Positions 25,659-34,685 of a stretch of DNA of 64,000 bases are shown in pieces (within the stretch, counting starts at the first letter, position 1; each line of letters starts with the position of its first letter). A program made the translations under genes and the position numbers. Source of the DNA: Beijerinckiaceae bacterium (GTDB lineage: Bacteria; Pseudomonadota; Alphaproteobacteria; Rhizobiales; Beijerinckiaceae); assembly GCA_947454485.1 (NCBI GenBank), contig CANGJJ010000001.1:496001-560000 (forward strand), read 5' to 3'. The notes below the pieces were generated by a model that was given only the letters and a program-made list of their open reading frames with translations, had not been told where the DNA came from and searched no databases.

Positions 25659-28535
25659 TTAAGCAGCAACTTCGGTGGTGGCGCCCATCAGGCGGCGTGC
25701 TTCCAGAGCCGTCATGGTCTGACCAAAGACGAAGCCCTGCGAATATTGGCAACCAAATTGCGACAGCTCGATCACATCGCTCTCGCTCTCTGCGCCCTCT
25801 GCAATCACATCCATGCCAAAGTCACGCGCCATCGAGACGATGGAGCGCAGCATGGGCGGACGTACGCCCGATGCATTGGGATGCACAAAGGTGCGGTCGA
25901 TCTTCAGCGTGTCGAAGGGGAAGCGCTGCAGATAGGCAAAGGACGAATAGCCGGTGCCAAAATCATCCAGCACCAAACCTGCCCCAAGTTCGCGCAAACG
26001 GGCCAGCATATGTGCAGAATGTTCGGGATTTTCCAGCAGCAGACTTTCAGGGATCTCAAGTTTGAGAGATCCACGACGCACGCCCGAGCGCGTAAGAACG
26101 CCCTTCACATCGGCGAGCAAATCATGACGCAGCAACTGGCCAGAGGCGATGCGCGCTGAGGCAAAGATCGGCGGGTCAACATCAAGCGCTGATTGCCATG
26201 CGGAGAGTTCGCGCGCGGTGCGCTCCAGCATGAAGAGGCCAAGATCAAGGATGAGGCCGCTTTCTTCTGCGATGGCGATGAAGTCGGGCAGAGACAGGCG
26301 GCCAAGGCGCGGATGATTCCAGCGCAACACCGATTCAAAGCCCGCAATGGTGCGATCTTCGAGGCGCACGATGGGCTGGAATTGCAGCGTGATCTCATTG
26401 CGCTCCAGCGCACGACGCAAATCAGCCTCAAGCGACAAACGGTCGGAGCGCTGGGCGCGCATGCTGGGCCGGAAGACCTCGATGCGATTACCGCCCAGAC
26501 GCTTGGCGCTTGCCAAAGCAATCTCGGCATCTTTCAGCATCTCTTCGGGCTTGGGATTCTGCGCAGGATCAGCAATGCAGATGCCCACCGAAACCGTCAG
26601 CGCCACTTCGCGGTCATTGAAAGTTACCGGCATGGCGAGTGTCTTGCGGATCGTATCGGCCAGATTGATGATCGCGGCGCTGTCGCGCTCTGACAAAACA
26701 ATGAGGCCAAATTGATCGCTGGAAATGCGCGCGAGCGTGTCTTGCGGTTGCAGCAAACGGCCAAGACGGCGCGCGGCGGTGAGCAGAACAGAATCGCCAG
26801 CCGCGATGCCCGAGCTATCATTCACCTGACGGAAGCGATCAAGATCAATCGCAATGACTGTCGGCTTGACTGTGTTATTGGCGCGCGCATGGCGCATGGA
26901 TGTATCAAGCCGGTCGAAGAAGAGTTCGCGATGCGGCAAGCCGGTCAGATTGTCGTGAACCGCATCATGCAGCAGGCGTTCTTCAGCGGTCTTGCTCTCG
27001 GTAATGTCACTGAGCGTGCCCACAACACGCACCACTTCGCCATCAGCGCCCACGACAGGCCGCGCTTTGAGCAAGAACCACATATAATGGCCATCGCCCC
27101 CGCGCAGGCGGAAGTCGAGATTGATGCGCCCGCGACGTTGTTCCAGCACCGTATCAAGGCAAGCACTGTAGCGGTCGCGATCAAAAGGATGCAGCACATC
27201 AAACCAGCTGGAGGCAGGGCCATCGAGCGAGCCATGGCGCAGACCCAGCATCTGCTCAGCCTCATGGCTGACATGGATATGATCGGCCGGCACATCCCAA
27301 TCAAAGACGATATCGCCCGAGCCTGTGAGCGCGAGCGCTTTGCGCTCCACATCGCTCACCGCGCCCTGTGCAAGACCGCCGCTGGCAAAGGCATTTTGCA
27401 TGACCGTAAAGCCGATCAGCATGACGATCAGCACAAGCCCGCCGACAAGCGCGGGCGAGACAAGATCATTGGTGAGATAGCCCGTGACGGTGAAAGCTGC
27501 CGCGCAGACCCAGCACATCAGCAAGAACCAGGTCGGGATCAGCATCACCGCGCGGTCAACACCATGCACGGCAAGATAGAGCACCAGAATGAAGCCGACG
27601 ATCGCCACCGTTGCGAGCGAGATACGCGCCACGCCCGCGGCTAATGCGGGATCATAAATCGCGATACCTGCGAGGATGGCCAGCAGCACCAACCAGCCAA
27701 TGACGACATGGGAGGCGCGCACATGCCAACGATTGAGATTGAGATAGGCAAAGAGGAAGACAGAGAGTGTCGCGGCCAAGAAAGTCTCAGCACTGGCGCG
27801 CCAGACCTGATCACTGCTGCCTGCCCCGCCCATGATCTTCTGCCAGAAGCCAAAGTCGATGCACACATAAACGAGCACCGCCCAAGCCAGCGCGGCAGCG
27901 GCTGGGAAGATCACCGCGCCCTTCACGACAAAGACGATGGTGAGGAAGAGGGCGAGCAGGCCCGCAATGCCGATGACGATGCCCTTATAAAGGGTCATGC
28001 TCGTCACCTTCTCTTTGTAGGCGTCAGGCTCCCACAAATAGAGCTGCGGCAGATTGGCTGTGCGCAGCTCGGCGACATAAGTGACGGTGGTGCCCGGATC
28101 GAGCGTCAGGCGAAACACATCGGCATCAGGGCTCTCATCGCGCTCGGGTGCAAAGCCATGGCTCGCGGTGATGGCCGAGACGCGTGAGGCGCCAAGATCG
28201 GGCGAGATGACGCCCGAGCCGACAAGGCGGAAATGCGGGGCGACGATGAGGCGCTCGATCTGCTCTTCGGTATCATTGGTGAGGGCGAAGACAATCCAGT
28301 TGGGCTGTGTGCCAGCTTCGCGTGCGCTGACCTCAATGCGGCGCACGATGCCATCCGCGCCCGGCGCGGTGGAGACCTGCAGGCGGTCGCCTTGGGAATA
28401 GTTGCGCTCAACCGCATTGGTCAGGTCGATGGCCTGCGCATCCAGCGGCACGCGAATGGAATCCACCGCCCCGGCGGGGAGGGTGGCGCCAGCCAACGTG
28501 ACGAGAGCAAGAAAGAGGCAAAGAAAGCGACGCAC
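25659..28535 (-). CDS. Membrane PAS-GGDEF-EAL protein with degenerate active sites
   Basis: 958 aa. A signal peptide (1-23), an extracytoplasmic domain (about 24-180), seven or eight membrane segments (about 185-390), a PAS/PAC domain (about 400-520), GGDEF (about 530-690) and EAL (about 700-950). The GGDEF motif reads SSDQF (near 606), so diguanylate cyclase activity is unlikely. In the EAL domain the first motif is ESVLRW (about 734), DDFGTGYSS, KIDRTF, EGAESE and YSQGFVFG remain, but the metal-binding Asn of the N-I/L-S-x-x-Q-L motif appears to be Arg (RIASGQL near 793). Phosphodiesterase activity is therefore uncertain, and a c-di-GMP-sensing or signalling role is possible. It lies 103 bp downstream of the GNAT gene. 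Confidence 0.9.
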   Translation of the reverse strand: MRRFLCLFLALVTLAGATLPAGAVDSIRVPLDAQAIDLTNAVERNYSQGDRLQVSTAPGADGIVRRIEVSAREAGTQPNWIVFALTNDTEEQIERLIVAPHFRLVGSGVISPDLGASRVSAITASHGFAPERDESPDADVFRLTLDPGTTVTYVAELRTANLPQLYLWEPDAYKEKVTSMTLYKGIVIGIAGLLALFLTIVFVVKGAVIFPAAAALAWAVLVYVCIDFGFWQKIMGGAGSSDQVWRASAETFLAATLSVFLFAYLNLNRWHVRASHVVIGWLVLLAILAGIAIYDPALAAGVARISLATVAIVGFILVLYLAVHGVDRAVMLIPTWFLLMCWVCAAAFTVTGYLTNDLVSPALVGGLVLIVMLIGFTVMQNAFASGGLAQGAVSDVERKALALTGSGDIVFDWDVPADHIHVSHEAEQMLGLRHGSLDGPASSWFDVLHPFDRDRYSACLDTVLEQRRGRINLDFRLRGGDGHYMWFLLKARPVVGADGEVVRVVGTLSDITESKTAEERLLHDAVHDNLTGLPHRELFFDRLDTSMRHARANNTVKPTVIAIDLDRFRQVNDSSGIAAGDSVLLTAARRLGRLLQPQDTLARISSDQFGLIVLSERDSAAIINLADTIRKTLAMPVTFNDREVALTVSVGICIADPAQNPKPEEMLKDAEIALASAKRLGGNRIEVFRPSMRAQRSDRLSLEADLRRALERNEITLQFQPIVRLEDRTIAGFESVLRWNHPRLGRLSLPDFIAIAEESGLILDLGLFMLERTARELSAWQSALDVDPPIFASARIASGQLLRHDLLADVKGVLTRSGVRRGSLKLEIPESLLLENPEHSAHMLARLRELGAGLVLDDFGTGYSSFAYLQRFPFDTLKIDRTFVHPNASGVRPPMLRSIVSMARDFGMDVIAEGAESESDVIELSQFGCQYSQGFVFGQTMTALEARRLMGATTEVAA

Positions 28536-28638
28536 GGGACCCTAAACATGAGCGGGAGATCCCCGCAGCTAAAGACTGCCTTGGCCTGAACCCTGACCTT
28601 GTCAGAAGTGTGATTGGTATAGCCTGATGGGAGCCCGT

Positions 28639-29253
28639 TCAAGCTTCCCGGTCGATGCCCCGCTTGCCCCGGATCGGGTCGCTTTCGAGCAGGCCGAAGA
28701 GGATATGGTCCTGCCACTCCCCATTGATGCGCAAATAGCGCCGCGCATAGCCCTCCCGGGTAAAGCCAACCCCTTCCAGAAGCCGGATTGAGGCCTCATT
28801 GCTGGGCAGGCAGGCCGCATCAAGCCTGTGGAGGCGCAGGGTCGCAAAGGCAAAGCCAGCCGTCGCCCGCACGGCCTTGGCCATATAGCCCTTGCCCGCA
28901 TAGGGCTTGCCCATCCAATAGCCGATAGTGGCCGACTGGGAGACACCCCGGCGCAACTGGCCAAGGGTCAGGCCGCCCAGCAGCGCATCATCCTGCTGGC
29001 GGAAGATGAAAAAGGGATAGGCCTCGTCGCGATTGATCTCGTCCGTATGGCGGCGCAAGCGGCGGCGGAAGGAGGCCCGGGTCAGGTCATCCACCGGCCA
29101 GGTCGGCTCCCATGGGGTCAGAAAGTCGCGACTGAGATTGCGCAGCCAGCTCCACTGATCATAGTCGCGCGCCTCTCCCGGCCGCAGGTAGATCCCCTCA
29201 CCGCGGATGAAATTGGCATTCTCAGGAGCTGGACCAAGACGAAAGAGGGCCAT
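28639..29253 (-). CDS. GNAT family N-acetyltransferase, RimJ-like
   Basis: 204 aa. Acetyl-CoA-dependent acetyltransferase resembling ribosomal-protein N-acetyltransferases of the RimJ/RimL group: IYLRPGEARDYDQWSWLRN at the start, LGGLTLGQLRRGVSQSATIGYWMGKPYAGKGYM (acetyl-CoA-binding region near 95-127), and LEGVGFTREGYARRYLRINGEWQDHILFGLL at the end. It is 8 bp after the M16 peptidase gene, so part of thrC-M16-GNAT. Confidence 0.9.
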   Translation of the reverse strand: MALFRLGPAPENANFIRGEGIYLRPGEARDYDQWSWLRNLSRDFLTPWEPTWPVDDLTRASFRRRLRRHTDEINRDEAYPFFIFRQQDDALLGGLTLGQLRRGVSQSATIGYWMGKPYAGKGYMAKAVRATAGFAFATLRLHRLDAACLPSNEASIRLLEGVGFTREGYARRYLRINGEWQDHILFGLLESDPIRGKRGIDREA

Positions 29254-29261
29254 GCCCTTTT

Positions 29262-30521
29262 TTACACGCCCGCCAGCCGGCGCGCCACATCTTGTGAGCG
29301 GGGGGCTTTTTTCACATCGCCCACAACGGCCACGGTCGGGGTGGTGCGCAAAGCGGCAAGACCAGCCGCGCGCACCTCTTCGAGCGCGAGCGCATCGATG
29401 CGCTCGACCATCTCCTCGCGGCTGACGAGGCGGCCAAAGGCCAGCATCTGTCGTGCGATCTGATCTGCGCGCGCGGCCGGTGATTCAAGAGCTGTCAGCA
29501 GCGAGACCTTGGCCTGCGCCTTAGCGCGCAGCAGCTCTTCGTTGGTGAGGCTGAGAGCGGTCTGCACCATGCAATCGAGCGCGACGCTCGTGAGTTCTGG
29601 CACATCTTTGGCTGAGGCAGCGGCATAAAAGCCAAAGAGGCCCGTGTCAGCATAGCCCCACTGGAATGAGTAGATCGTATAGGCCAGACCGCGCTTCTCG
29701 CGCACCTCTTGAAAGAGGCGCGATGACATGCCGCCCCCCACAACATTGGAGAAGACATGCGCGGCATAGGTCGTGGGATCGTTGTAAGAGGCGCTTTCAA
29801 AACCAATCACCACATGGGTCTGTTCGAGCTTGCGCTTCATCGAGACATCACCGCCGCGATAGGTTGCGGGCGGCAGAGCTGTGGAGGTTGCGGGCAGGCT
29901 ATCAAAGCGCGCAGCCGTCTCATCGACGATGCGCTGATGATCTAGCGCGCCAGCAGCGGCAACGACCGCACAGCCCTTGGTGTAATTGCGCTGCAGATAA
30001 TGGCGCAACGCTTGCGCATCAAAACTGCTCACCGTCTCGGGAGTGCCAAGGATCGGGCGGCCGATGGGCTGGTCAGGATAGGCCGCATCGTTGAAAATAT
30101 CGAAGATCACATCATCGGGCGTATCAAGCGCCTCGCCGATCTCCTGAATGATGACGCCTTTTTCGCGCTCAAGTTCGGCAGGCTCGAATGTGCTTTGCGT
30201 CAAAATATCGGCGAGAATGTCGAGTGCAAGGCCACTGTCCTGCGCGAGCAGGCGTGCTTGATAGGATGTATATTCAACACTGGTCGCTGCGTTGAGATCA
30301 CCGCCCGCTGATTCAATCTCTTCAGCTATGGCGAGGGCTGTGCGCCGCGTCGTGCCTTTGAAGGCCATATGTTCAAGCAAATGGGAAATGCCGTGCTCGG
30401 CCTTTGTTTCATTGCGCGCGCCTGCACCAATCCAGATCCCGAGCGAGACAGTCTCCATCTCGCGCATCGAATGAGTGACGATGCGCAGACCAGAGGGAAG
30501 CGTCGTGACATTGATGGTCAT
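29262..30521 (-). CDS. M16 family zinc metallopeptidase (processing-peptidase-like)
   Basis: 419 aa. The inverted zinc motif is HLLEH (47-51), with the downstream Glu in EREKGVIIQEIGEALD. This class resembles the beta subunit of mitochondrial processing peptidase (MPP) and bacterial homologues such as RPP; the C-terminal half holds the substrate-binding repeat with GGGMSSRLFQEVREKRGLAYTIYS. It has no evident signal peptide. Its start overlaps the thrC stop by 4 nt; the linkage thrC-M16 is common in Hyphomicrobiales. Confidence 0.93.
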   Translation of the reverse strand: MTINVTTLPSGLRIVTHSMREMETVSLGIWIGAGARNETKAEHGISHLLEHMAFKGTTRRTALAIAEEIESAGGDLNAATSVEYTSYQARLLAQDSGLALDILADILTQSTFEPAELEREKGVIIQEIGEALDTPDDVIFDIFNDAAYPDQPIGRPILGTPETVSSFDAQALRHYLQRNYTKGCAVVAAAGALDHQRIVDETAARFDSLPATSTALPPATYRGGDVSMKRKLEQTHVVIGFESASYNDPTTYAAHVFSNVVGGGMSSRLFQEVREKRGLAYTIYSFQWGYADTGLFGFYAAASAKDVPELTSVALDCMVQTALSLTNEELLRAKAQAKVSLLTALESPAARADQIARQMLAFGRLVSREEMVERIDALALEEVRAAGLAALRTTPTVAVVGDVKKAPRSQDVARRLAGV

Positions 30522-31921
30522 TTGGCCGCGCGCGCCCGCTCCTTGACGAAGCGCTCCACGGTCGCCTGATCATTGGCCAGTACGGTGAAATGTTCCTTGC
30601 GCTCCATCATGCCCTCAAGATGCGCGGGCAATGGCGCGCGCACACCCGCGGCCTTGAAGACCGCATCGCCAAATTTGGCAGGATGGGCGGTGCCCAAAGC
30701 AACCATGGGCACATGTGGCGACGTCTCAAGCACTTTGCGCGCCGCATGGGTTGCAACAGCCGTATGCGGATCGAGCAGATAGCCTGCATCTTTGTAAACG
30801 CGGCCGATCTCTTTTGCCGTGCCGGTCTCACCCGTGCGATAGGCATCAAATTCGCTTTTGATCTTGGCGAAAGGTGCAGCCTCAATCTGGAAGCTGCCGC
30901 TTTGTGCCTGCGCGGCCATCAGACGGCGCACAGCCTGAGCATCGCGGCCATAGGCGTCGAACAGCAAACGTTCGAAATTGGACGAGACCTGAATATCCAT
31001 CGAGGGCGAGGAGGTGGCCTGCACGCCCTTCACCTCATAGGCGCCATCATTCATCGTGCGCGCGAGAATATCATTCTCATTGGTGGCGATGACGAGGCGC
31101 TCAATCGGCAGGCCCATGCGCTTGGCAACATAGCCCGCCAGAATGTCACCGAAATTGCCGGTCGGCACGGTGAAGGAGACGGGACGATGCGGCCCGCCCA
31201 GCACAACGGCGCTGGTGAAATAATAAACGATCTGCGCCACAACGCGCGCCCAGTTGATCGAATTCACACCCGACAGATTCAGCTGATCGCGGAAGGCGAG
31301 ATTGTTGAAGCAGCCCTTCAGGATTGCTTGGCAATCATCGAAATTACCTTCGAGCGCAATCGTATGAATATTGGGCGCATCAACGGTGGTCATCTGGCGA
31401 CGCTGCACATCCGACACGCGTCCATGCGGATACATGATGAAGACATCGACTTGCTCAAGACCGCGGAAGGCCTCAATCGCCGCCGCGCCCGTATCGCCCG
31501 ATGTCGCGCCCACGATGGTGGCGCGCTCGCCGCGCTCTTTGAGTGCATGATCCATCATGCGGCCCAAGAGCTGCATGGCGACATCTTTGAAGGCGAGGGT
31601 GGGGCCGTGGAACAGCTCCAGCACAAACAGATTGTCGCCAATCTGCGCGAGCGGCGTCACAGCCGGATGGCGGAAGGTGGCATAGGCGGCATCCACCATT
31701 TTGCCAAAAGCCTCATCGCTGAAAGCACCGCCCGTAAAAGGCGAGATCACTTGCTGGGCGACGCGCGCATAGGGCGCACCGGCAAAGCCAGCAATGGTCT
31801 GCGCGCTCAGGCTGGGATAAGAGGCTGGCACATAGAGGCCGCCGTCCCGTGCCAGACCCGCAAGCAGGGCATCGGTGAAGAAGAGTTCAGGGGCTTGCCC
31901 GCGAGTTGAGAGATAGCGCAC
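30518..31921 (-). CDS. thrC: Threonine synthase
   Basis: PLP enzyme converting O-phosphohomoserine to threonine. 467 aa, with the PLP lysine K112 in GPTLAFKDVAMQLLG, the N-terminal MRYLSTRGQAPELFFTDALLAGLARDGGLY, TSGDTGAAA and TGNFGDILAGYVAKRMGL. This is the longer class 2-type enzyme of Proteobacteria. It heads the thrC-M16-GNAT group and diverges from the EamA gene across 121 bp. Confidence 0.96.
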   Translation of the reverse strand: MRYLSTRGQAPELFFTDALLAGLARDGGLYVPASYPSLSAQTIAGFAGAPYARVAQQVISPFTGGAFSDEAFGKMVDAAYATFRHPAVTPLAQIGDNLFVLELFHGPTLAFKDVAMQLLGRMMDHALKERGERATIVGATSGDTGAAAIEAFRGLEQVDVFIMYPHGRVSDVQRRQMTTVDAPNIHTIALEGNFDDCQAILKGCFNNLAFRDQLNLSGVNSINWARVVAQIVYYFTSAVVLGGPHRPVSFTVPTGNFGDILAGYVAKRMGLPIERLVIATNENDILARTMNDGAYEVKGVQATSSPSMDIQVSSNFERLLFDAYGRDAQAVRRLMAAQAQSGSFQIEAAPFAKIKSEFDAYRTGETGTAKEIGRVYKDAGYLLDPHTAVATHAARKVLETSPHVPMVALGTAHPAKFGDAVFKAAGVRAPLPAHLEGMMERKEHFTVLANDQATVERFVKERARAAK

Positions 31922-32042
31922 GCTGGATCCATGGGGCTCAAAACACTGGGCGAGGGTCTAGCACAAAATGCGCGCCTGCACAGACCTGCGCCCATGGTCA
32001 GGCCGCAACTCTTGGTCTAATCAGGCCAGAGTGGAGGATGCG

Positions 32043-32930
32043 ATGGCCGGACGGGGCGAGGCAGCAGGGCAAATCTGGGTGCGGGCCATGCCCGGCCTCT
32101 TTGTCTTTTTGTGGTCCACCGGCTTTATCGCGGCCAAATATGGCATGGACTATGCGGGCCCCTTCACGCTGCTGGGCCTGCGCTTTCTGATCGTCGTCGT
32201 GCTGATGACCGCGCTCGCCTGGGCCATGCGCGCACCTTGGCCGCCGCGCGCCCAATGGGCGCCGATCGCCCTCACGGGCCTCTTCGTTCATGCGGGCTAT
32301 CTGGGCGGCGTCTTTGGCGCGCTCAACCTTGGCGTGGAGGCCGGTATCATCGCCCTGATCGCGGGCTTGCAGCCGGTGCTGACAGGTGCGCTGGCGGGGC
32401 CTTTGCTGGGCGAGCGCGTCTCGCGGCGGCAATGGGCCGGGCTCGCCTTGGGCTTGGCGGGCGTCATTCTGGTGGTGCGCACCAAACTGGCCCTTGGCCT
32501 TGGCACCCCCATCGGCATGGTCTTCGCCATTGTCTGCATGTTGTCGATCACGACCGGTACGCTGGCACAGAAGAAATTCTGCGCGGCGATGGATCTGCGT
32601 ACCGGATCGGTGATTCAGTTTGCGGCCTCTGCATTGGTGATTGTACCCATCGCGATCTGGTTGGAGGGCATGGTCATCACCCCCTCCTGGACGCTTGTCG
32701 GCTCGCTTGTGTGGCTCTGCCTTGTTCTGTCCATCGGCGCGGTGACGCTGATGTTCATTCTCATCCGCAATGGTGCTGCCGCTGAAGTGGTCAGCCTGTT
32801 CTTCCTCGTGCCGCCCACGACCGCCATTCTGGGATGGCTCACCTTTAGCGAGAAGCTCGATCTCATTTCGCTTCTCGGCATGGCGATGGTTGTTGCCGCC
32901 GTCGCTATGGTGACGTGGAAGCGCAAGTAA
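32043..32930 (+). CDS. EamA/DMT-type transporter
   Basis: 295 aa from ATG 32043, preceded by GGAGG. Ten hydrophobic segments in two EamA repeats: PGLFVFLWSTGFIAAKYGMDYAGPFTLLGLRF at the start and EVVSLFFLVPPTTAILGWLTFSEKLDLISLLGMAMVVAAV at the end. This subgroup resembles RhtA/YdcZ-like amino acid or metabolite exporters. It stands on the opposite strand to its neighbours, followed after 36 bp by a ParDE module. Confidence 0.88.
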   Translation: MAGRGEAAGQIWVRAMPGLFVFLWSTGFIAAKYGMDYAGPFTLLGLRFLIVVVLMTALAWAMRAPWPPRAQWAPIALTGLFVHAGYLGGVFGALNLGVEAGIIALIAGLQPVLTGALAGPLLGERVSRRQWAGLALGLAGVILVVRTKLALGLGTPIGMVFAIVCMLSITTGTLAQKKFCAAMDLRTGSVIQFAASALVIVPIAIWLEGMVITPSWTLVGSLVWLCLVLSIGAVTLMFILIRNGAAAEVVSLFFLVPPTTAILGWLTFSEKLDLISLLGMAMVVAAVAMVTWKRK

Positions 32931-32933
32931 GAT

Positions 32934-32947
32934 ATATTGTGAAATAT
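32934..32947. promoter_or_regulatory. Candidate operator of the parDE module
   Basis: ATATT-GTGA-AATAT, a 5-bp inverted repeat with a 4-bp spacer in an AT-rich patch, lies 20-33 bp before the parD ATG. ParD antitoxins with ribbon-helix-helix N-termini usually repress their own promoter through such palindromes; the assignment is by position only. Confidence 0.4.
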
Positions 32948-32966
32948 TCTTAAAACCGAGGTCCCC

Positions 32967-33236
32967 ATGGCGACCGTTACCATTTCATTGCCTGAGCCGC
33001 TCAGAGAGTGGATCGAAGCTCGTGTTCGCGAGGGCGATTACGCCAGCGTCAGCGACTATCTGCGTGATCTCGTGCGCAAAGACCGCGAAAAACTCGCGCT
33101 TCCGCAATTGACCTTGGAAGATGTGCAGCGTTTGTTGGACGAAGGCCGCGCGAGCGGTGTTAGCACCAAATCATTTGATGAGATCATTTCGGAGGGCGAT
33201 CGCATGTTGAAGGCGCGCGACAGAGGGCGTGAATAG
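32967..33236 (+). CDS. parD: ParD-like antitoxin (type II toxin-antitoxin)
   Basis: 89 aa. The N-terminal third (ATVTISLPEPLREWIEARVREGDYASVSDYLRDLVR) is a ribbon-helix-helix DNA-binding domain of the ParD/CC2985 family, and the acidic/basic C-terminal tail is the presumed toxin-binding part. The next gene overlaps by 8 nt. The protein would both bind the operator and neutralise ParE. Confidence 0.88.
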   Translation: MATVTISLPEPLREWIEARVREGDYASVSDYLRDLVRKDREKLALPQLTLEDVQRLLDEGRASGVSTKSFDEIISEGDRMLKARDRGRE

Positions 33237-33519
33237 GGTCGAGGTTTCGAGCCTCGCCGAGACGGATCTTCTCAATATTTATCTTTACGGTGTCGAAGCC
33301 TATGGGCGCGACGCAGCGCTGCGCTATGCAGCTTCGTTGCACGAGGCTTTTTCTCTGCTGGCGAAGTTTCCGCGCATGGGGCGTCTCGTGCGCGGCATCA
33401 CGCCAGCCTGTCGCCGCCATGAACATCGCGAACACATTATCTTTTATGACGAACGCGCAGACGGTGTTGCGATCATCCGCCTTGTGCATCGCGCGCAGTT
33501 ACAACGCATCCCCCTCTAA
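33229..33519 (+). CDS. parE: ParE-like toxin (type II toxin-antitoxin)
   Basis: 96 aa from GTG 33229, overlapping parD by 8 nt. RelE/ParE-fold marks: VEVSSLAETDLLNIYLYG, ARYAASLHEAFSLLAKFPRMGRLV and HIIFYDERADGVAIIRLVH. ParE toxins of this type usually poison DNA gyrase; this was not testable here. The frame is intact, so the module may be active. Its stop overlaps that of the convergent SURF1 gene by 4 nt. Confidence 0.88.
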   Translation: MNRVEVSSLAETDLLNIYLYGVEAYGRDAALRYAASLHEAFSLLAKFPRMGRLVRGITPACRRHEHREHIIFYDERADGVAIIRLVHRAQLQRIPL

Positions 33520-34253
33520 CCCCGCCGCCGACGCATCACAAAGGCGGCAAAGATCACCAGCAAGGTCGCGGCCAGTCCAAACCATGTGCCTGCGTAAGAC
33601 AGGTGATTGTTGGGAATATCAAAGACTGTTGCCCCGCCTGCAGGAGAGCCCGCCGATGCGGCATGGCGCTCTTCATCAATCGAGAAGGGCGCGGGCTGTG
33701 GCAGATTGAGGCTGGTGGCAATGGCGCGCGGATCACGCGTATACCACTGGCCTTTGGCGGCATCATCTGTGGGCGTGAAGAGGCTTCGCTCTTCAGGTGC
33801 GCGCAGCAGGCCTATGATCGTCACGCGCTGGCCCTTGGCGGGGTCGGGACGCGAGGCTGGATCTTTCTTGTCGAGCGGCACGAAGCCGCGATTGAGTAAA
33901 ATGCTGCTGCCATCATCGAGCAACAAAGGCGTCATCACCCAGAAGCCTGGCTGTGCAGCGGCCTTGTCGTTCGTCTTGCCGACGCCGCGAAAAATCAGTG
34001 CCTCGCGCTCAGCATCAAGACGCCCTTCAACGCGCACACGCTGATAGTCGTAATCCTCCGCACGCATCTGCGCCCATTGCGATGCAGGCGGCACAGGTTG
34101 TGGCTCACCATGGATGCGCGCTTCGATCCGTGCGACCAGCGCCTCTTTCCAATGCAAACGTTCCACTTGCCAGAAGCCCAGTGACATCAGGATCGCGAAG
34201 GCTATGAAGGTGAGGAGGCTTGGCACAATAAGAGAGCGGTCAGCGCGGCTCAT
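33516..34253 (-). CDS. SURF1-family cytochrome c oxidase assembly protein
   Basis: 245 aa with an N-terminal membrane segment (LLTFIAFAILMSLGFWQVERL) and a C-terminal one (WFGLAATLLVIFAAFVM). Typical SURF1 marks: GFWQVERLHWKEAL, VRVEGRLD, LLLDDGSSILLNRGFVP and NNHLSYAGTWFGLA. It helps insert haem a into the oxidase. Overlaps DUF983 by 4 nt and is the last gene of the cox operon. Confidence 0.93.
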   Translation of the reverse strand: MSRADRSLIVPSLLTFIAFAILMSLGFWQVERLHWKEALVARIEARIHGEPQPVPPASQWAQMRAEDYDYQRVRVEGRLDAEREALIFRGVGKTNDKAAAQPGFWVMTPLLLDDGSSILLNRGFVPLDKKDPASRPDPAKGQRVTIIGLLRAPEERSLFTPTDDAAKGQWYTRDPRAIATSLNLPQPAPFSIDEERHAASAGSPAGGATVFDIPNNHLSYAGTWFGLAATLLVIFAAFVMRRRRG

Positions 34254-34627
34254 TTTTCAAGTCGTCCCTGTTCGGCCTTGTTCTGAAATTGCAGAGCAAC
34301 GAGAACACCCTTCAGCGGGCGCAACATGCCAAGACAGACAATGAGCGTGAGCGGCAGCGAAATGACGGCATGAACCCACCATGCAGGTTCATAGACCAGC
34401 TCGACATAAAGGGCGGCGCCAACGACGATGAAGCCCGCAAACATCATGACGAAGATGGCAGGGCCATCGCCAGCATCTGCAAAAGACAGATCAAGATCGC
34501 AGACCTCGCAGCGCGGCGCGATGTCGAGAAAGTTCTTGAACATATGTCCCTCGCCGCAGCGCGGGCAGCGACCAGCAAGGCCGGTTGACCAAGCTGACAG
34601 AGGCGGAAAATCGTCGTTGCTCGCCAT
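34250..34627 (-). CDS. DUF983 protein, cox operon
   Basis: 125 aa from ATG 34627. Two CxxC pairs in the N-terminal third (GRCPRCGEGHMF and PRCEVCDLDLSF) suggest a zinc or copper ribbon, followed by two membrane segments (IFVMMFAGFIVVGAALYVELV and WWVHAVISLPLTLIVCLGML). DUF983 genes are regularly found between coxC and SURF1 in alphaproteobacteria; its role in oxidase assembly is inferred from this. A longer open frame (34795) lies over the terminator and is rejected. Confidence 0.9.
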   Translation of the reverse strand: MASNDDFPPLSAWSTGLAGRCPRCGEGHMFKNFLDIAPRCEVCDLDLSFADAGDGPAIFVMMFAGFIVVGAALYVELVYEPAWWVHAVISLPLTLIVCLGMLRPLKGVLVALQFQNKAEQGRLEK

Positions 34628-34639
34628 GGGGGCTCCGAA

Positions 34640-34666
34640 TGAAAAAGGGCGGCCTGAGCCGCCCTT
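34640..34666 (-). terminator. Intrinsic terminator after ctaE
   Basis: On the minus strand AAGGGCGGC (34666-34658) pairs with GCCGCCCTT (34653-34645), loop 4 nt, then TTTTT at 34646-34642 (overlapping the stem end). It separates the oxidase subunit genes from DUF983-SURF1, so those two may be read at a lower level or from their own promoter. Confidence 0.75.
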
Positions 34667-34685
34667 CCAGAAGATCATGTGGCGC

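Noticed and set aside
30590-31909. Long plus-strand open frame (439 codons) opposite thrC
   Set aside because: Shadow of thrC codon bias in GC-rich DNA; the product is His/Arg-rich with no family pattern.
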